Part shown: positions 1-6,680 of the stretch, in pieces | Layout of the letters: each line of letters starts with the position of its first letter | How positions within the stretch are numbered: the first letter of the stretch is position 1 | Assembly (NCBI GenBank): GCA_947176355.1 | Contig: CAMWQY010000047.1 | Location: forward strand, 1-12,514 | Reading direction: 5' to 3' | From: an uncultured Porphyromonadaceae bacterium | GTDB lineage: Bacteria > Bacteroidota > Bacteroidia > Bacteroidales > Muribaculaceae | Length of the DNA stretch: 12,514 bases | Translations under genes and position numbers: made by a program | Notes under the pieces: model-generated | The model's input: the letters and a program-made list of their open reading frames with translations, nothing else | Told to the model about the DNA's origin: nothing | Databases searched by the model: none

Positions 1-7
1 TCTTCCT

Positions 8-41
8 GTATCGTGGGCTCGGTGATGTGTATAAGAGAAAG
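8..41 (+). other. Residual Nextera read-2 transposon adapter (sequencing artefact)
   Basis: These 34 bases match the Illumina Nextera read-2 adapter, including its mosaic-end sequence, at 31 of 34 positions by my count. The mismatches are at 10, 23 and 39. The orientation is as expected for contamination: the mosaic end (core GATGTGTATAAGAGA) finishes at 41 and the insert begins at 42. Bases 1-7 are therefore also suspect. The apparent ATG at 27 lies inside the adapter and is not a biological start codon. The adapter sequence is quoted from memory of a widely used reagent and was not aligned by software. Confidence 0.92.
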
Positions 42-1187
42 GTGGAGTATCGCCAACCTTATTCACTTTGGCGCAAGATGAATAAATATGGAGATGATTT
101 TGATCATCTCAAATATCGTCATTTCGTGGAAATCGTTTTCAAGAATGAAGAAGGTATTTCCGAAAAAAATCTTGCCCTGAAGATATATTCGCTATTGACC
201 GACCGCTTTAAGGAAAAACCCGGGGGAATTTCCAATTATATCGACAATCCGAAGGAAAATGGTTACCAAAGTTTTCATGTGAAACTCCTTGCAGACTATG
301 GCAGATGGCAAGAAGTACACATCAGCAGTGAGCGCATGGTGACTAATTCTCAATATGGTTTCCTCAGCGACAGTTCGGAAGGTAACATCAAGAGGTGGAT
401 TAATAAGTTCCGGTCAAATCTCAGGGAAATTTCAAAAAATGCTCATGAAGGGGGAAGCACTTTTATTGAAAATGTGGTGTCTTCATTCTATAATGATGAT
501 ATCATGACCTTTACTCCACAAGGAAAACCAATCATTCTTCCCCAAAAGTCTACTGTCCTTGACTTTGCATACGAAGTGCATTCAAAACTTGGCGAAAAAG
601 CAAAATTCGCACGCATCAACGGTCGTCTTGCTTCAATCAAGACAGCTCTGCATCGTGGTGATATTGTAGAAGTCTTTCCGGATGCAGAGTGCCATCCTAC
701 AAGGGATTGGCTCGATGCTACTGTAACTTATAAAGCAAGAAAAGCCATTCGTTCATATCTCTCAAAACTTCCAAAACCCAAATACGATCGTTGCCCTATT
801 TGTATGCCGATGCCGGGTGAGGAGGTGATAGGTTTCCATAATACCGGAGAGCGAATAATGGTTCACAAGCGAGATTGCCCTGAAGTCATCAAAATGTCTT
901 CCCAGCTTGGCGATAATATTGTCAGTGTTGATTTTGAGGCCAACGACACCCTCTATCCTGTAGAAATAGAGGTGGTATGCGTCGATCGTCCGCACATGGT
1001 CATCGACCTTGTAGATTGTATTTCCAACAGTCTCAACCTTTCTATCGGAAGCATCAACACAAAGACTCAGGATAGCATAGCCACGATTCTCATCACATTC
1101 TCCGTGCATAGTTACGACGAACTCCGGATGGTGATGGATCAAATTGCAAATCTCCCTGATATTGACTCTGTCCGCGAGATTATCTGA
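42..1187 (+). CDS. RelA/SpoT-homologue (RSH) protein, 5'-truncated, divergent synthetase domain
   Basis: This is the C-terminal part of a long RSH protein, the family that makes and breaks (p)ppGpp in the stringent response. Residues are numbered from the codon at 27. The remains of the synthetase domain run to about 112 (PYSLWRKM at 11-18, D26, NPKENGYQSFH at 74-84, EVH at 96-98). A TGS domain follows at about 157-220 (FTPQGKPIILP, DFAYEVH, GDIVEVF). Next is a zinc-finger/CC-type region with C256, C259, H280 and C284, and a C-terminal ACT domain at about 312-386. Family members are usually 700 or more residues, so the HD hydrolase domain and the start of the synthetase are missing because the contig begins here. 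Oddly, the loop that carries RxKD in bifunctional enzymes or ExDD in RelA reads GISN (67-70), and the region after EVH lacks the usual IRT. The synthetase may be weak or inactive. The family call is firm; the exact paralogue is not. Confidence 0.93.
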   Translation: MEYRQPYSLWRKMNKYGDDFDHLKYRHFVEIVFKNEEGISEKNLALKIYSLLTDRFKEKPGGISNYIDNPKENGYQSFHVKLLADYGRWQEVHISSERMVTNSQYGFLSDSSEGNIKRWINKFRSNLREISKNAHEGGSTFIENVVSSFYNDDIMTFTPQGKPIILPQKSTVLDFAYEVHSKLGEKAKFARINGRLASIKTALHRGDIVEVFPDAECHPTRDWLDATVTYKARKAIRSYLSKLPKPKYDRCPICMPMPGEEVIGFHNTGERIMVHKRDCPEVIKMSSQLGDNIVSVDFEANDTLYPVEIEVVCVDRPHMVIDLVDCISNSLNLSIGSINTKTQDSIATILITFSVHSYDELRMVMDQIANLPDIDSVREII

Positions 1188-1193
1188 GAAAAA

Positions 1194-1225
1194 TTTGTGT
1201 AATTGAATTTTTTTTAGTAATTTTG
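1194..1225 (+). promoter_or_regulatory. Bacteroidetes-type promoter for rpsF-rpsR-rplI
   Basis: A -33 element TTTG (1194-1197) and a -7 element TAATTTTG (1218-1225) are separated by 20 bp. This matches the Bacteroidetes primary sigma factor consensus TTTG/TAnnTTTG. It lies 7 bases after the stop codon of the upstream RSH gene. Transcription would start around 1230-1233, giving a leader of about 70 nt before rpsF. Confidence 0.8.
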
Positions 1226-1231
1226 TGCCGT

Positions 1232-1266
1232 TTTTGAGACGACTTATTGCTAAGTCGATGTCAAAA
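1232..1266 (+). promoter_or_regulatory. Leader hairpin upstream of rpsF (candidate autoregulatory element)
   Basis: This is a two-part stem. The outer stem TTTTGA (1232-1237) pairs with TCAAAA (1261-1266). An internal loop has GA on one side and ATG on the other. The inner stem CGACTTA (1240-1246) pairs with TAAGTCG (1251-1257) and closes a TTGC loop. It would form the very 5' end of the transcript from the predicted promoter. In many bacteria the S6:S18 complex represses this operon by binding a leader stem with a bulge that imitates its 16S rRNA site. The position fits that role, but I do not see the characteristic CCG in the bulge, so function is inferred from location and shape only. Confidence 0.5.
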
Positions 1267-1299
1267 CAATGATAAATAACCAATTAATTAATCAAACGT

Positions 1300-1683
1300 A
1301 TGAATCGTTACGAAACCGTTTTCATTTTAACTCCCGTTTTGTCTGACGAACAGATGAAGGAAGCGGTAGAAAAATTCAAAGGCGTGTTGACAGCTAATGG
1401 AGCTACAATCGTCAATGAAGAGGAATGGGGTCTCCGCAAGCTCGCTTATCCCATCCAGAAAAAATCAACTGGCTTCTATTGCCTTCTCGAATTTGAAGGC
1501 GCGCCAACTCTCGTAAAGCAGCTCGAAATCGCTTATCGCCGCGATGAGAAAGTGCTCCGTTTCCTCACTTTCCGTCTCGACAAGTATGCAGCTGAATACG
1601 CTGAAAAACGTCGCAATCTGAGAGCAAACAAAGCAAGTGAAACCGCTGCAGCTCCGGCTGAAGCAGAAAACAAGGAGGCATAA
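1300..1683 (+). CDS. rpsF: 30S ribosomal protein bS6
   Basis: bS6 is a small-subunit protein of the platform that binds 16S rRNA as a heterodimer with bS18. The 127-residue product starts with the typical [18 protein letters not shown] and contains the family signature [17 protein letters not shown] (about residues 45-61), which forms one strand of the ferredoxin-like fold, followed by [18 protein letters not shown]. The C-terminus (about 103-127) is a charged, Ala/Glu-rich tail, as in other Bacteroidetes bS6 proteins. It is the first gene of the rpsF-rpsR-rplI operon. The start is the first in-frame ATG after an AT-rich leader without a Shine-Dalgarno sequence, which is normal for the phylum. 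Its last codons overlap the Shine-Dalgarno of rpsR. In Bacteroidetes ribosomes bS6 also helps to hide the anti-Shine-Dalgarno end of 16S rRNA. Confidence 0.98.
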   Translation: MNRYETVFILTPVLSDEQMKEAVEKFKGVLTANGATIVNEEEWGLRKLAYPIQKKSTGFYCLLEFEGAPTLVKQLEIAYRRDEKVLRFLTFRLDKYAAEYAEKRRNLRANKASETAAAPAEAENKEA

Positions 1684-1685
1684 TC
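1672..1685 (+). promoter_or_regulatory. Strong Shine-Dalgarno sequence for rpsR
   Basis: AAGGAGG at 1672-1678 is a perfect 7-base complement to the 16S rRNA anti-Shine-Dalgarno CCUCCUU and sits 7 nt before the rpsR ATG (1686). It lies within the last codons of rpsF (Asn-Lys-Glu-Ala). Most other genes in this window have no such motif, recN being the other clear case. Strong Shine-Dalgarno sequences before the genes for bS21 and/or bS18 have been reported in Bacteroidetes and proposed to let these proteins control their own translation. Confidence 0.88.
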
Positions 1686-1952
1686 ATGGCAGCAAACAGC
1701 GAAATCCGTTATCTTACTCCTCTTACAGTAGACACTCGTAAGAAAAAATACTGCCGTTTCAAACGCAGCGGTATCAAATATATCGACTACAAGGATCCTG
1801 AATTCCTCAAAAAGTTCCTCAACGAACAGGGCAAAATCCTCCCACGTCGCATCACCGGCACTTCTCTTAAGTTCCAGCGTCGTGTGGCTCAGGCTGTAAA
1901 GCGTGCTCGCCACCTCGCCCTTCTTCCTTACGTAACTGACTTAATGAAATAA
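1686..1952 (+). CDS. rpsR: 30S ribosomal protein bS18
   Basis: bS18 is a small, basic platform protein of the 30S subunit and partner of bS6. The 88-residue product shows the classic bS18 core: [18 protein letters not shown] (about 20-37), [30 protein letters not shown] (about 53-82). The start follows the rpsF stop by only 2 nt, suggesting translational coupling, and is fixed by the perfect Shine-Dalgarno 7 nt upstream. In the Flavobacterium johnsoniae ribosome structure, bS18 together with bS21 and bS6 occludes the anti-Shine-Dalgarno. Shortage of bS18 could therefore expose the anti-SD and raise translation of this gene. That feedback is a published proposal for the phylum and an inference here. 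Confidence 0.98.
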   Translation: MAANSEIRYLTPLTVDTRKKKYCRFKRSGIKYIDYKDPEFLKKFLNEQGKILPRRITGTSLKFQRRVAQAVKRARHLALLPYVTDLMK

Positions 1953-1976
1953 TAACCATTTTAACGAAAGCTATAT

Positions 1977-2432
1977 ATGAAACTCATTCTTAAAGAAAAC
2001 GTAGTCGAATTAGGCTACAAAGACGATGTAGTGGAAGTGAAAGATGGTTATGGACGTAACTATCTCATCCCTCAGGGTAAGGCTGTGATCGCTTCTGACG
2101 CAAACCTCAAAGAACTTCAGGAAAATCTCCGCCAGCGTGCACATAAGATTGCAGCTATTCTTGCTGATGCTCAGGCTCAGGCTGACGCTATCAAGGACGT
2201 GACTCTCACTATCGAAGCTAAGACAGGTCCTAACGGTGTGATCTACGGAAGTGTGGCTGCTGCTCAGATTGCTGATGCATTTGCTAAACTTGGTCACAAT
2301 ATCGACCGTAAGCTCATCTCACTCAAGAACCCAATCAAGGTCATCGGCGACTATGTATGCACTGTGAAATTCCACCGTGACGTCAACGCTGAAGTGCCTG
2401 TTTGTGTTGTGGCTGAAGCAACTGAAGAATAA
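1977..2432 (+). CDS. rplI: 50S ribosomal protein bL9
   Basis: bL9 is a large-subunit protein that binds 23S rRNA near the base of the L1 stalk and helps keep the reading frame. The 151-residue product has the N-terminal signature MKLILKENVVELGYKDDVVEVKDGYGRNYLIPQGKA (about 1-36), then a long connecting helix (about 41-75) rich in Ala, Gln and charged residues, and the C-terminal domain with NGVIYGSVAAAQIADAF (about 86-102) and D/E-rich tail. Length is normal (about 150). It is the last gene of the rpsF-rpsR-rplI operon, 24 nt after rpsR, with no Shine-Dalgarno, and is followed by a strong terminator. Confidence 0.98.
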   Translation: MKLILKENVVELGYKDDVVEVKDGYGRNYLIPQGKAVIASDANLKELQENLRQRAHKIAAILADAQAQADAIKDVTLTIEAKTGPNGVIYGSVAAAQIADAFAKLGHNIDRKLISLKNPIKVIGDYVCTVKFHRDVNAEVPVCVVAEATEE

Positions 2433-2457
2433 TCCAAACAGCTTAGCTGAAAATTAT

Positions 2458-2494
2458 AGTTCCATGCAATCTTCATTGCGTGGAACTTTTTTTT
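2458..2494 (+). terminator. Rho-independent terminator after rplI
   Basis: A 13-bp stem (2458-2470 with 2475-2487, one G·U pair) closes a CTTC loop and runs into an 8-base T tract (2487-2494). This is a textbook intrinsic terminator for the ribosomal protein operon. The T tract also supplies part of the -33 element of the next promoter. Confidence 0.95.
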
Positions 2495-2523
2495 GCATAT
2501 ACCATTTTTTTTTGTTACCTTTG
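2492..2523 (+). promoter_or_regulatory. Bacteroidetes-type promoter for the dnaN operon
   Basis: A -33 TTTG (2492-2495) and a -7 TACCTTTG (2516-2523) are 20 bp apart, as in the other two promoters of this window. The -33 element overlaps the end of the upstream terminator. Transcription would start near 2530, leaving a leader of about 70 nt, AT-rich and without a Shine-Dalgarno, before dnaN. Confidence 0.8.
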
Positions 2524-2602
2524 TGTTTTAAATACGTCTCTTTTCAAATATAATTGAGGGTTTAAATTAACTTGTTGAAAAATAAAATAATAGTCTAAAT
2601 AT

Positions 2603-3727
2603 ATGAAATTTAACGTTCACGGAAAGACTCTTCAGCAGCAACTTGCGGCTGTCAGCAAGGTGGTAAATGCAAAAAATGCACTTTCCATCCTCGACAATTT
2701 TCTTCTTGAAGTAAAAGAAGATTCTCTCTACATTACCGGCTCTGACCAAGAGACTGTGATGACTGCTAAGCTTGAAATAACTAATCAGGGACTCGACGGC
2801 AAAATTGCCATCAATGCAAAGCGCCTCATGGATGTAGTGAAGGAAGTGTCGAATTTTCCCCTCACATTTGAAATTGAAGAGACAAACTGCTCTGTCGATC
2901 TTCTCTTCCCGGGCGGACACTTCCAATTTATGGGTGTAGATGCAGCAGAATATCCTCAGAACTTTGACACTGACGATCTTTCAATTGAAATGACTATTCC
3001 CACCGAGGTGATACAGCGAGGCCTCGATTTCACTCTCTTTGCGATAAGCACTGAGTCTATACGTCCGATGATGACCGGTGTCTATTGGGATTTTCACGAA
3101 AACGACATCACTTTTGTAGGCTCTGACACACATAAGCTCGTACGCTATATAAACACAAGCTTTCAGCCCAATCGCGAGACATCTTTTATCTTGCCGGGAA
3201 AACCTGCAGCTATCCTGCGTTCGCTCATTGGCAAAGATACTGAAAGTGTAAAGATACGCAAAGATGAAAAGAGTGCCATTTTTGCTTTCGGTGATTTCCG
3301 TCTCGGCTGCCGCTTCGTTAAGGGCAATTATCCTAATTACAACCGTGTGATTCCAATTGATAACCCAAATGAGATGACTGTAGACCGCACTGCACTCGCG
3401 GCTGCGATGCGAAGGGTTTCTCTCTTTGCGAGCAAGGCTTCAAGTCTGGTGAAGATGTCGATGGATGAAAACAATGTATCTCTTCAATCGCAAGACCTCG
3501 ATTATTCCACGCGTGCAGAAGAACGTATCTCTTGTTCCTACGAAGGAACTCCTCTTTCGATTGGATTCAACAGTGTATATATGCTTGAGGTACTCAATAA
3601 TCTCCCCGGTGATTCAATCGTAGTAAAACTGTCTGATCCCGGTCGTCCAGGTTTGTTCTTGCCTTTTGAGCAGAAGGAAAATGAGAATGTCGTGATGCTT
3701 CAGATGCCGATGCAAGTAATTGAATAA
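2603..3727 (+). CDS. dnaN: DNA polymerase III subunit beta (sliding clamp)
   Basis: The beta clamp is a ring-shaped dimer that encircles DNA and tethers the replicative polymerase and repair enzymes. The 374-residue product matches the usual length (about 366-375). It has the three-fold repeated clamp architecture: domain 1 from MKFNVHGKTLQQQLAAVSKVV with NALSILDNFLLEV, domain 2 from about 130 with ISTESIRPMMTGVYWDF and GSDTHKLVRY, and domain 3 from about 250 with the C-terminal NVVMLQMPMQVIE. The first ATG after the promoter leader is used. It is the first gene of a six-gene run (exonuclease, coaBC, porD-like, recN, rlmB). Sharing an operon with an exonuclease and recN fits a DNA metabolism theme. 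No truncation or frameshift is seen. Confidence 0.98.
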   Translation: MKFNVHGKTLQQQLAAVSKVVNAKNALSILDNFLLEVKEDSLYITGSDQETVMTAKLEITNQGLDGKIAINAKRLMDVVKEVSNFPLTFEIEETNCSVDLLFPGGHFQFMGVDAAEYPQNFDTDDLSIEMTIPTEVIQRGLDFTLFAISTESIRPMMTGVYWDFHENDITFVGSDTHKLVRYINTSFQPNRETSFILPGKPAAILRSLIGKDTESVKIRKDEKSAIFAFGDFRLGCRFVKGNYPNYNRVIPIDNPNEMTVDRTALAAAMRRVSLFASKASSLVKMSMDENNVSLQSQDLDYSTRAEERISCSYEGTPLSIGFNSVYMLEVLNNLPGDSIVVKLSDPGRPGLFLPFEQKENENVVMLQMPMQVIE

Positions 3728-3748
3728 GTTTTATATCCTTAGTGAATT

Positions 3749-4516
3749 ATGCAACTGAATCTGAATCGACCAATAATTTTCTTCGACCTGGAGACTACCG
3801 GCACGAGTGTTACTTCCGACAGGATTATTGAGATTTCACTTATAAAGGTTTTTCCTGACGGACATACTGAAGAAAAGACCCGTCGCATCAATCCTGAGCG
3901 CCACATTCCTGAAGAGAGCACTGCCATACATCATATCACTGATGAAGATGTGAAGGATGCTCCGACATTCCGACAGATAGCAAAGTCTCTCCATGAGCTT
4001 TTCTCTGACAGTGATATAGCCGGATTTAACTCTAACAAATTCGATGTCCCTTTGCTGATAGAGGAATTTGGAAGAGTGGGTCTTCCTTTTGACGTATCGG
4101 GTAGGAATTTTATAGATGTGCAGGGTATTTTTCACAAAATGGAACAGCGTACGCTTGTGGCTGCATATCGTTTCTATTGCGGAAAGGAACTCAATGATGC
4201 TCACTCTGCCAATGCCGACACAAGAGCTACCTACGAGGTGCTCTTGAGTCAACTGGATCGCTATCCTGAACTGAAAAATGATGTGAAGGCTCTCGCTGAG
4301 TTCTCAAGCGGGGGCAGAAATGTCGATCTTGCAGGCCGTATGGTCTACGACGACAATCATGAGCCAATATTCAATTTCGGTAAGAATAAAGGGCGCAAGG
4401 TGAAGGATGTAGTGCGCCATGAGCCCGGTTTCATTCAGTGGATAATGCAAGGAGACTTCCCTAAAGAGACCAAGGATCAGCTTCGCCGACTGCAATATGA
4501 ATATCTTAAAAAATAA
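3749..4516 (+). CDS. DEDDh 3'-5' exonuclease (DnaQ/epsilon-like) with ExoX-like C-terminal domain
   Basis: This is a 255-residue exonuclease of the DnaQ superfamily. Exo I is FFDLETTG (D13, E15), Exo II is NSNKFDVPLL (D99), and Exo III is HSANAD (H152, D157), so the full DEDDh metal-binding and catalytic set is present. A short C-terminal domain at about 205-250 (FNFGKNKGRKVKDVV and FIQWIMQGDFP) resembles the ExoX-like C-terminal/DUF3820 module, thought to bind nucleic acid. Such proteins are often annotated as DNA polymerase III subunit epsilon, but Bacteroidetes usually carry several, so proofreading versus repair cannot be decided. It lies 21 nt after dnaN and 6 nt before coaBC. I see no obvious clamp-binding pentapeptide at its C-terminus, so direct action with the clamp is only suggested by position. 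Confidence 0.92.
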   Translation: MQLNLNRPIIFFDLETTGTSVTSDRIIEISLIKVFPDGHTEEKTRRINPERHIPEESTAIHHITDEDVKDAPTFRQIAKSLHELFSDSDIAGFNSNKFDVPLLIEEFGRVGLPFDVSGRNFIDVQGIFHKMEQRTLVAAYRFYCGKELNDAHSANADTRATYEVLLSQLDRYPELKNDVKALAEFSSGGRNVDLAGRMVYDDNHEPIFNFGKNKGRKVKDVVRHEPGFIQWIMQGDFPKETKDQLRRLQYEYLKK

Positions 4517-4522
4517 CTCGAC

Positions 4523-5728
4523 ATGCAGAGCTTGAAGGGGAAACATATTGTGCTTGGAATTTCAGGTGGTATCGCTGCCTACAAGAGCGCTTACCTTCTG
4601 CGCCTTTTCATCAAGGCTGGGGCGGAAGTGCAGGTGGTGATCACTCCTAATGGCAAAGAATTCATCACTCCCGCCACATTGGCGGCATTAAGCGGGAAAC
4701 CCGTGGTTTCGGAGTTTTTTGCCGCTAACACCGGTGAATGGCATTCCCACGTTGACTTGGGTCTTTGGTCTGACTTGATGGTGATTGCTCCTGCTACTGC
4801 ATCTACAATCGGAAAGATGGCTAATGGAGTGGCTGACAATATGCTGATCACTACTTATCTTTCAGCTAAGAGCCATGTGATGATCGCTCCGGCTATGGAC
4901 CTCGATATGTGGGCTCATCCTTCCACTCAACGCAATATCTCTACGCTCCAAAAAGATGGCGTGGAAATTATCATGCCTTCTTCAGGCGAACTGGCAAGTC
5001 ATCTTGTCGGTAAAGGCCGCATGCAGGAGCCCGATGAAATTCTGAGAAGGGTAGAGCTCTATTTCTCGCAGAAGGAAAGCCTGAAAGGGAAGAAAATTCT
5101 GGTCACGGCAGGCCCTACTTACGAGAATATTGACCCCGTAAGATTTATTGGTAATTATTCCAGCGGAAAGATGGGTTTTGCCATTGCTGAAGAAGCTGCT
5201 GCAAGAGGTGCAGATGTGACTTTAGTGACAGGTCCGGTATCGTTAGATACTGCTTGCCAATCAATAAGGAGAATCGACGTAAGGAGTGCTCGTCAGATGC
5301 TCGATGCGGCAGAAATTGCATTTGAAGAGTGCGATGCTGCCATTCTTTCTGCAGCGGTGGCTGACTATGCTCCGGAAGAATGTCATGACTCTAAAATCAA
5401 ACGGGAGAAAACTGATGGAATGATTCTTAAACTTGTGAAAAATCCTGACATAGCAGCTACTTTAGGAGCAAAAAAGAAAGACAAGGTGCTTGTGGGTTTT
5501 GCTCTTGAGACTGATCATGAGCACGACAACGCCGTAGAAAAGATGAAAAAGAAATCTTTCGATATGATTGTGCTAAATTCCCTCCAAAATCCACTTGCCG
5601 GATTTAATAAGGATACGAATCAAGTCTGCATAATAAAGAAAGATGGCTCTGAAACCGAGTATCCGGCAAAAAGCAAGCGTGAAGTCGCTTCCGATATTTT
5701 AGATAATCTTGAAGATTTTTTCAAGTAG
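4523..5728 (+). CDS. coaBC: Bifunctional phosphopantothenoylcysteine decarboxylase / phosphopantothenate-cysteine ligase
   Basis: CoaBC performs two successive steps of coenzyme A synthesis: joining cysteine to 4'-phosphopantothenate (CoaB) and decarboxylating the product to 4'-phosphopantetheine (CoaC, FMN-dependent). The 401-residue product has normal length. The N-terminal CoaC flavoprotein domain (about 1-182) shows GISGGIAAYKS, the catalytic histidine region HSHVDLGLWSD (H76), APATASTIGKMANGVADN and PAMDLDMWAHPSTQ. The C-terminal CoaB domain (about 188-401) shows ILVTAGPTYENIDPVRFIGN, YSSGKMG and AAVADYAP. Two points differ from the best-studied enzymes. PAMN reads PAMD. The LACG motif carrying the active-site cysteine (C158 in E. 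coli) reads LASH, with S159 and H160. The PAMD form is, I believe, common in Bacteroidetes; the LASH form I cannot place. It lies 6 nt after the exonuclease gene. Confidence 0.96.
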   Translation: MQSLKGKHIVLGISGGIAAYKSAYLLRLFIKAGAEVQVVITPNGKEFITPATLAALSGKPVVSEFFAANTGEWHSHVDLGLWSDLMVIAPATASTIGKMANGVADNMLITTYLSAKSHVMIAPAMDLDMWAHPSTQRNISTLQKDGVEIIMPSSGELASHLVGKGRMQEPDEILRRVELYFSQKESLKGKKILVTAGPTYENIDPVRFIGNYSSGKMGFAIAEEAAARGADVTLVTGPVSLDTACQSIRRIDVRSARQMLDAAEIAFEECDAAILSAAVADYAPEECHDSKIKREKTDGMILKLVKNPDIAATLGAKKKDKVLVGFALETDHEHDNAVEKMKKKSFDMIVLNSLQNPLAGFNKDTNQVCIIKKDGSETEYPAKSKREVASDILDNLEDFFK

Positions 5729-5753
5729 CATTTAAGTTTAACATACTCAATAA

Positions 5754-6674
5754 ATGAAGGCTAAGAGAATTGCAAAATATATCGCGGCTTCAGCTGCTAT
5801 GATGGTTTCTTCGGGTGCTTTTGCTCAAGAGCTGAATTGCACTGTTGAAGTTAATGCGCAGAAGATCGAGGGAGGGTCTAAGTCTGTATTCCAGACTCTC
5901 CAGGAGGCTATGTCGGAATATATGAACGAGACCCGATTCTCTAATGCCACTTTTGCAAACAATGAAAAAATTGACTGCCGTCTCTATCTGACAGTCAGTG
6001 AATATACGGATGATCGAATCACGGGTGATCTACAGGTACAACTCTCTCGTCCGGTCTATAACTCTACCTACACTACCACGCTTTTCAATTTTAAAGACAA
6101 TAGGATAAGTTTCGAATATCGCGAAGGTGAACCGATAATATTCAATGCCAACACCATTGATAATAATCTCACAGCTATTCTCAACTATTATGCCTATCTC
6201 TTTTTGGCTCTTGATTTTGATAGCTTTTCTCCTATGGGGGGTGAACCATATTACGAACGTGCTGCATCCGTAGTTCAAGCTGCACAGAGTCTCGGAGAAA
6301 TAGGTTGGAAGGCTTTTGAAGATCCTAAAAATAGGAGCGGGGTTCTTACTTCGTTCACTTCACCATCCACTTCGTCTTATCGACAAATGCTCTACGACTA
6401 TCACCGTAAAGGTCTTGACGAAATGGTGACATCTCCCGACAAGGGTCGGGCTTCGATTACATCTTCTCTTTCAGCAATTGAAAATGTCTATAAGGCTGAT
6501 GCCATGTCGGCTGCCCTCTCTATTTTCCGCGATTCGAAATTGGATGAATTGGTAAATGTATATTCAAAAGCTCCCCAGACAGAGCGTGAACTGGTCTACA
6601 AGTTGTTGCAACCTATTTATCCTTCGGAAAATGAGCGTCTTAATAAGATAAGAAAGGGAGATGAGAATAATTAA
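5754..6674 (+). CDS. DUF4835 / PorD-like secreted protein
   Basis: This is a 306-residue exported protein with a clear signal peptide: a basic start (MKAKRIAKY), a hydrophobic stretch (IAASAAMMVSSGAFA) and a probable cleavage after about residue 24 (AFA-QE). The mature part matches the DUF4835 family as I know it: ELNCTVEVNAQKI near the N-terminus, QTLQEAMSEYMN, an NYYAYLFLALDFDSFSP segment at about 143-159, and FEDPKNRSGVL. DUF4835 members are annotated as PorD-like because of a link to type IX secretion in some Bacteroidetes. The role is not settled, and many members occur in species where the gene simply sits between coaBC and recN, as here (25 nt after coaBC, 21 nt before recN). No membrane helix is seen beyond the signal, so it is probably periplasmic or envelope-associated. 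Confidence 0.85.
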   Translation: MKAKRIAKYIAASAAMMVSSGAFAQELNCTVEVNAQKIEGGSKSVFQTLQEAMSEYMNETRFSNATFANNEKIDCRLYLTVSEYTDDRITGDLQVQLSRPVYNSTYTTTLFNFKDNRISFEYREGEPIIFNANTIDNNLTAILNYYAYLFLALDFDSFSPMGGEPYYERAASVVQAAQSLGEIGWKAFEDPKNRSGVLTSFTSPSTSSYRQMLYDYHRKGLDEMVTSPDKGRASITSSLSAIENVYKADAMSAALSIFRDSKLDELVNVYSKAPQTERELVYKLLQPIYPSENERLNKIRKGDENN

Positions 6675-6680
6675 TAGTAT

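Noticed and set aside
27..41. ATG at 27 as the start of a complete RSH protein
   Set aside because: The codon lies inside the adapter-like sequence, and the protein begins mid-domain compared with the RSH family.
762..1283. 173-residue open frame on the minus strand opposite the RSH gene
   Set aside because: It is antisense to well-recognised TGS-to-ACT coding sequence, overlaps the rpsF promoter and leader, and its translation resembles no family I know.
1269..1346. Short upstream frame starting at ATG 1269 and overlapping the rpsF start
   Set aside because: It is about 25 codons, out of frame, AT-rich by composition, and has no ribosome binding signal. A chance frame is more likely than a leader peptide.
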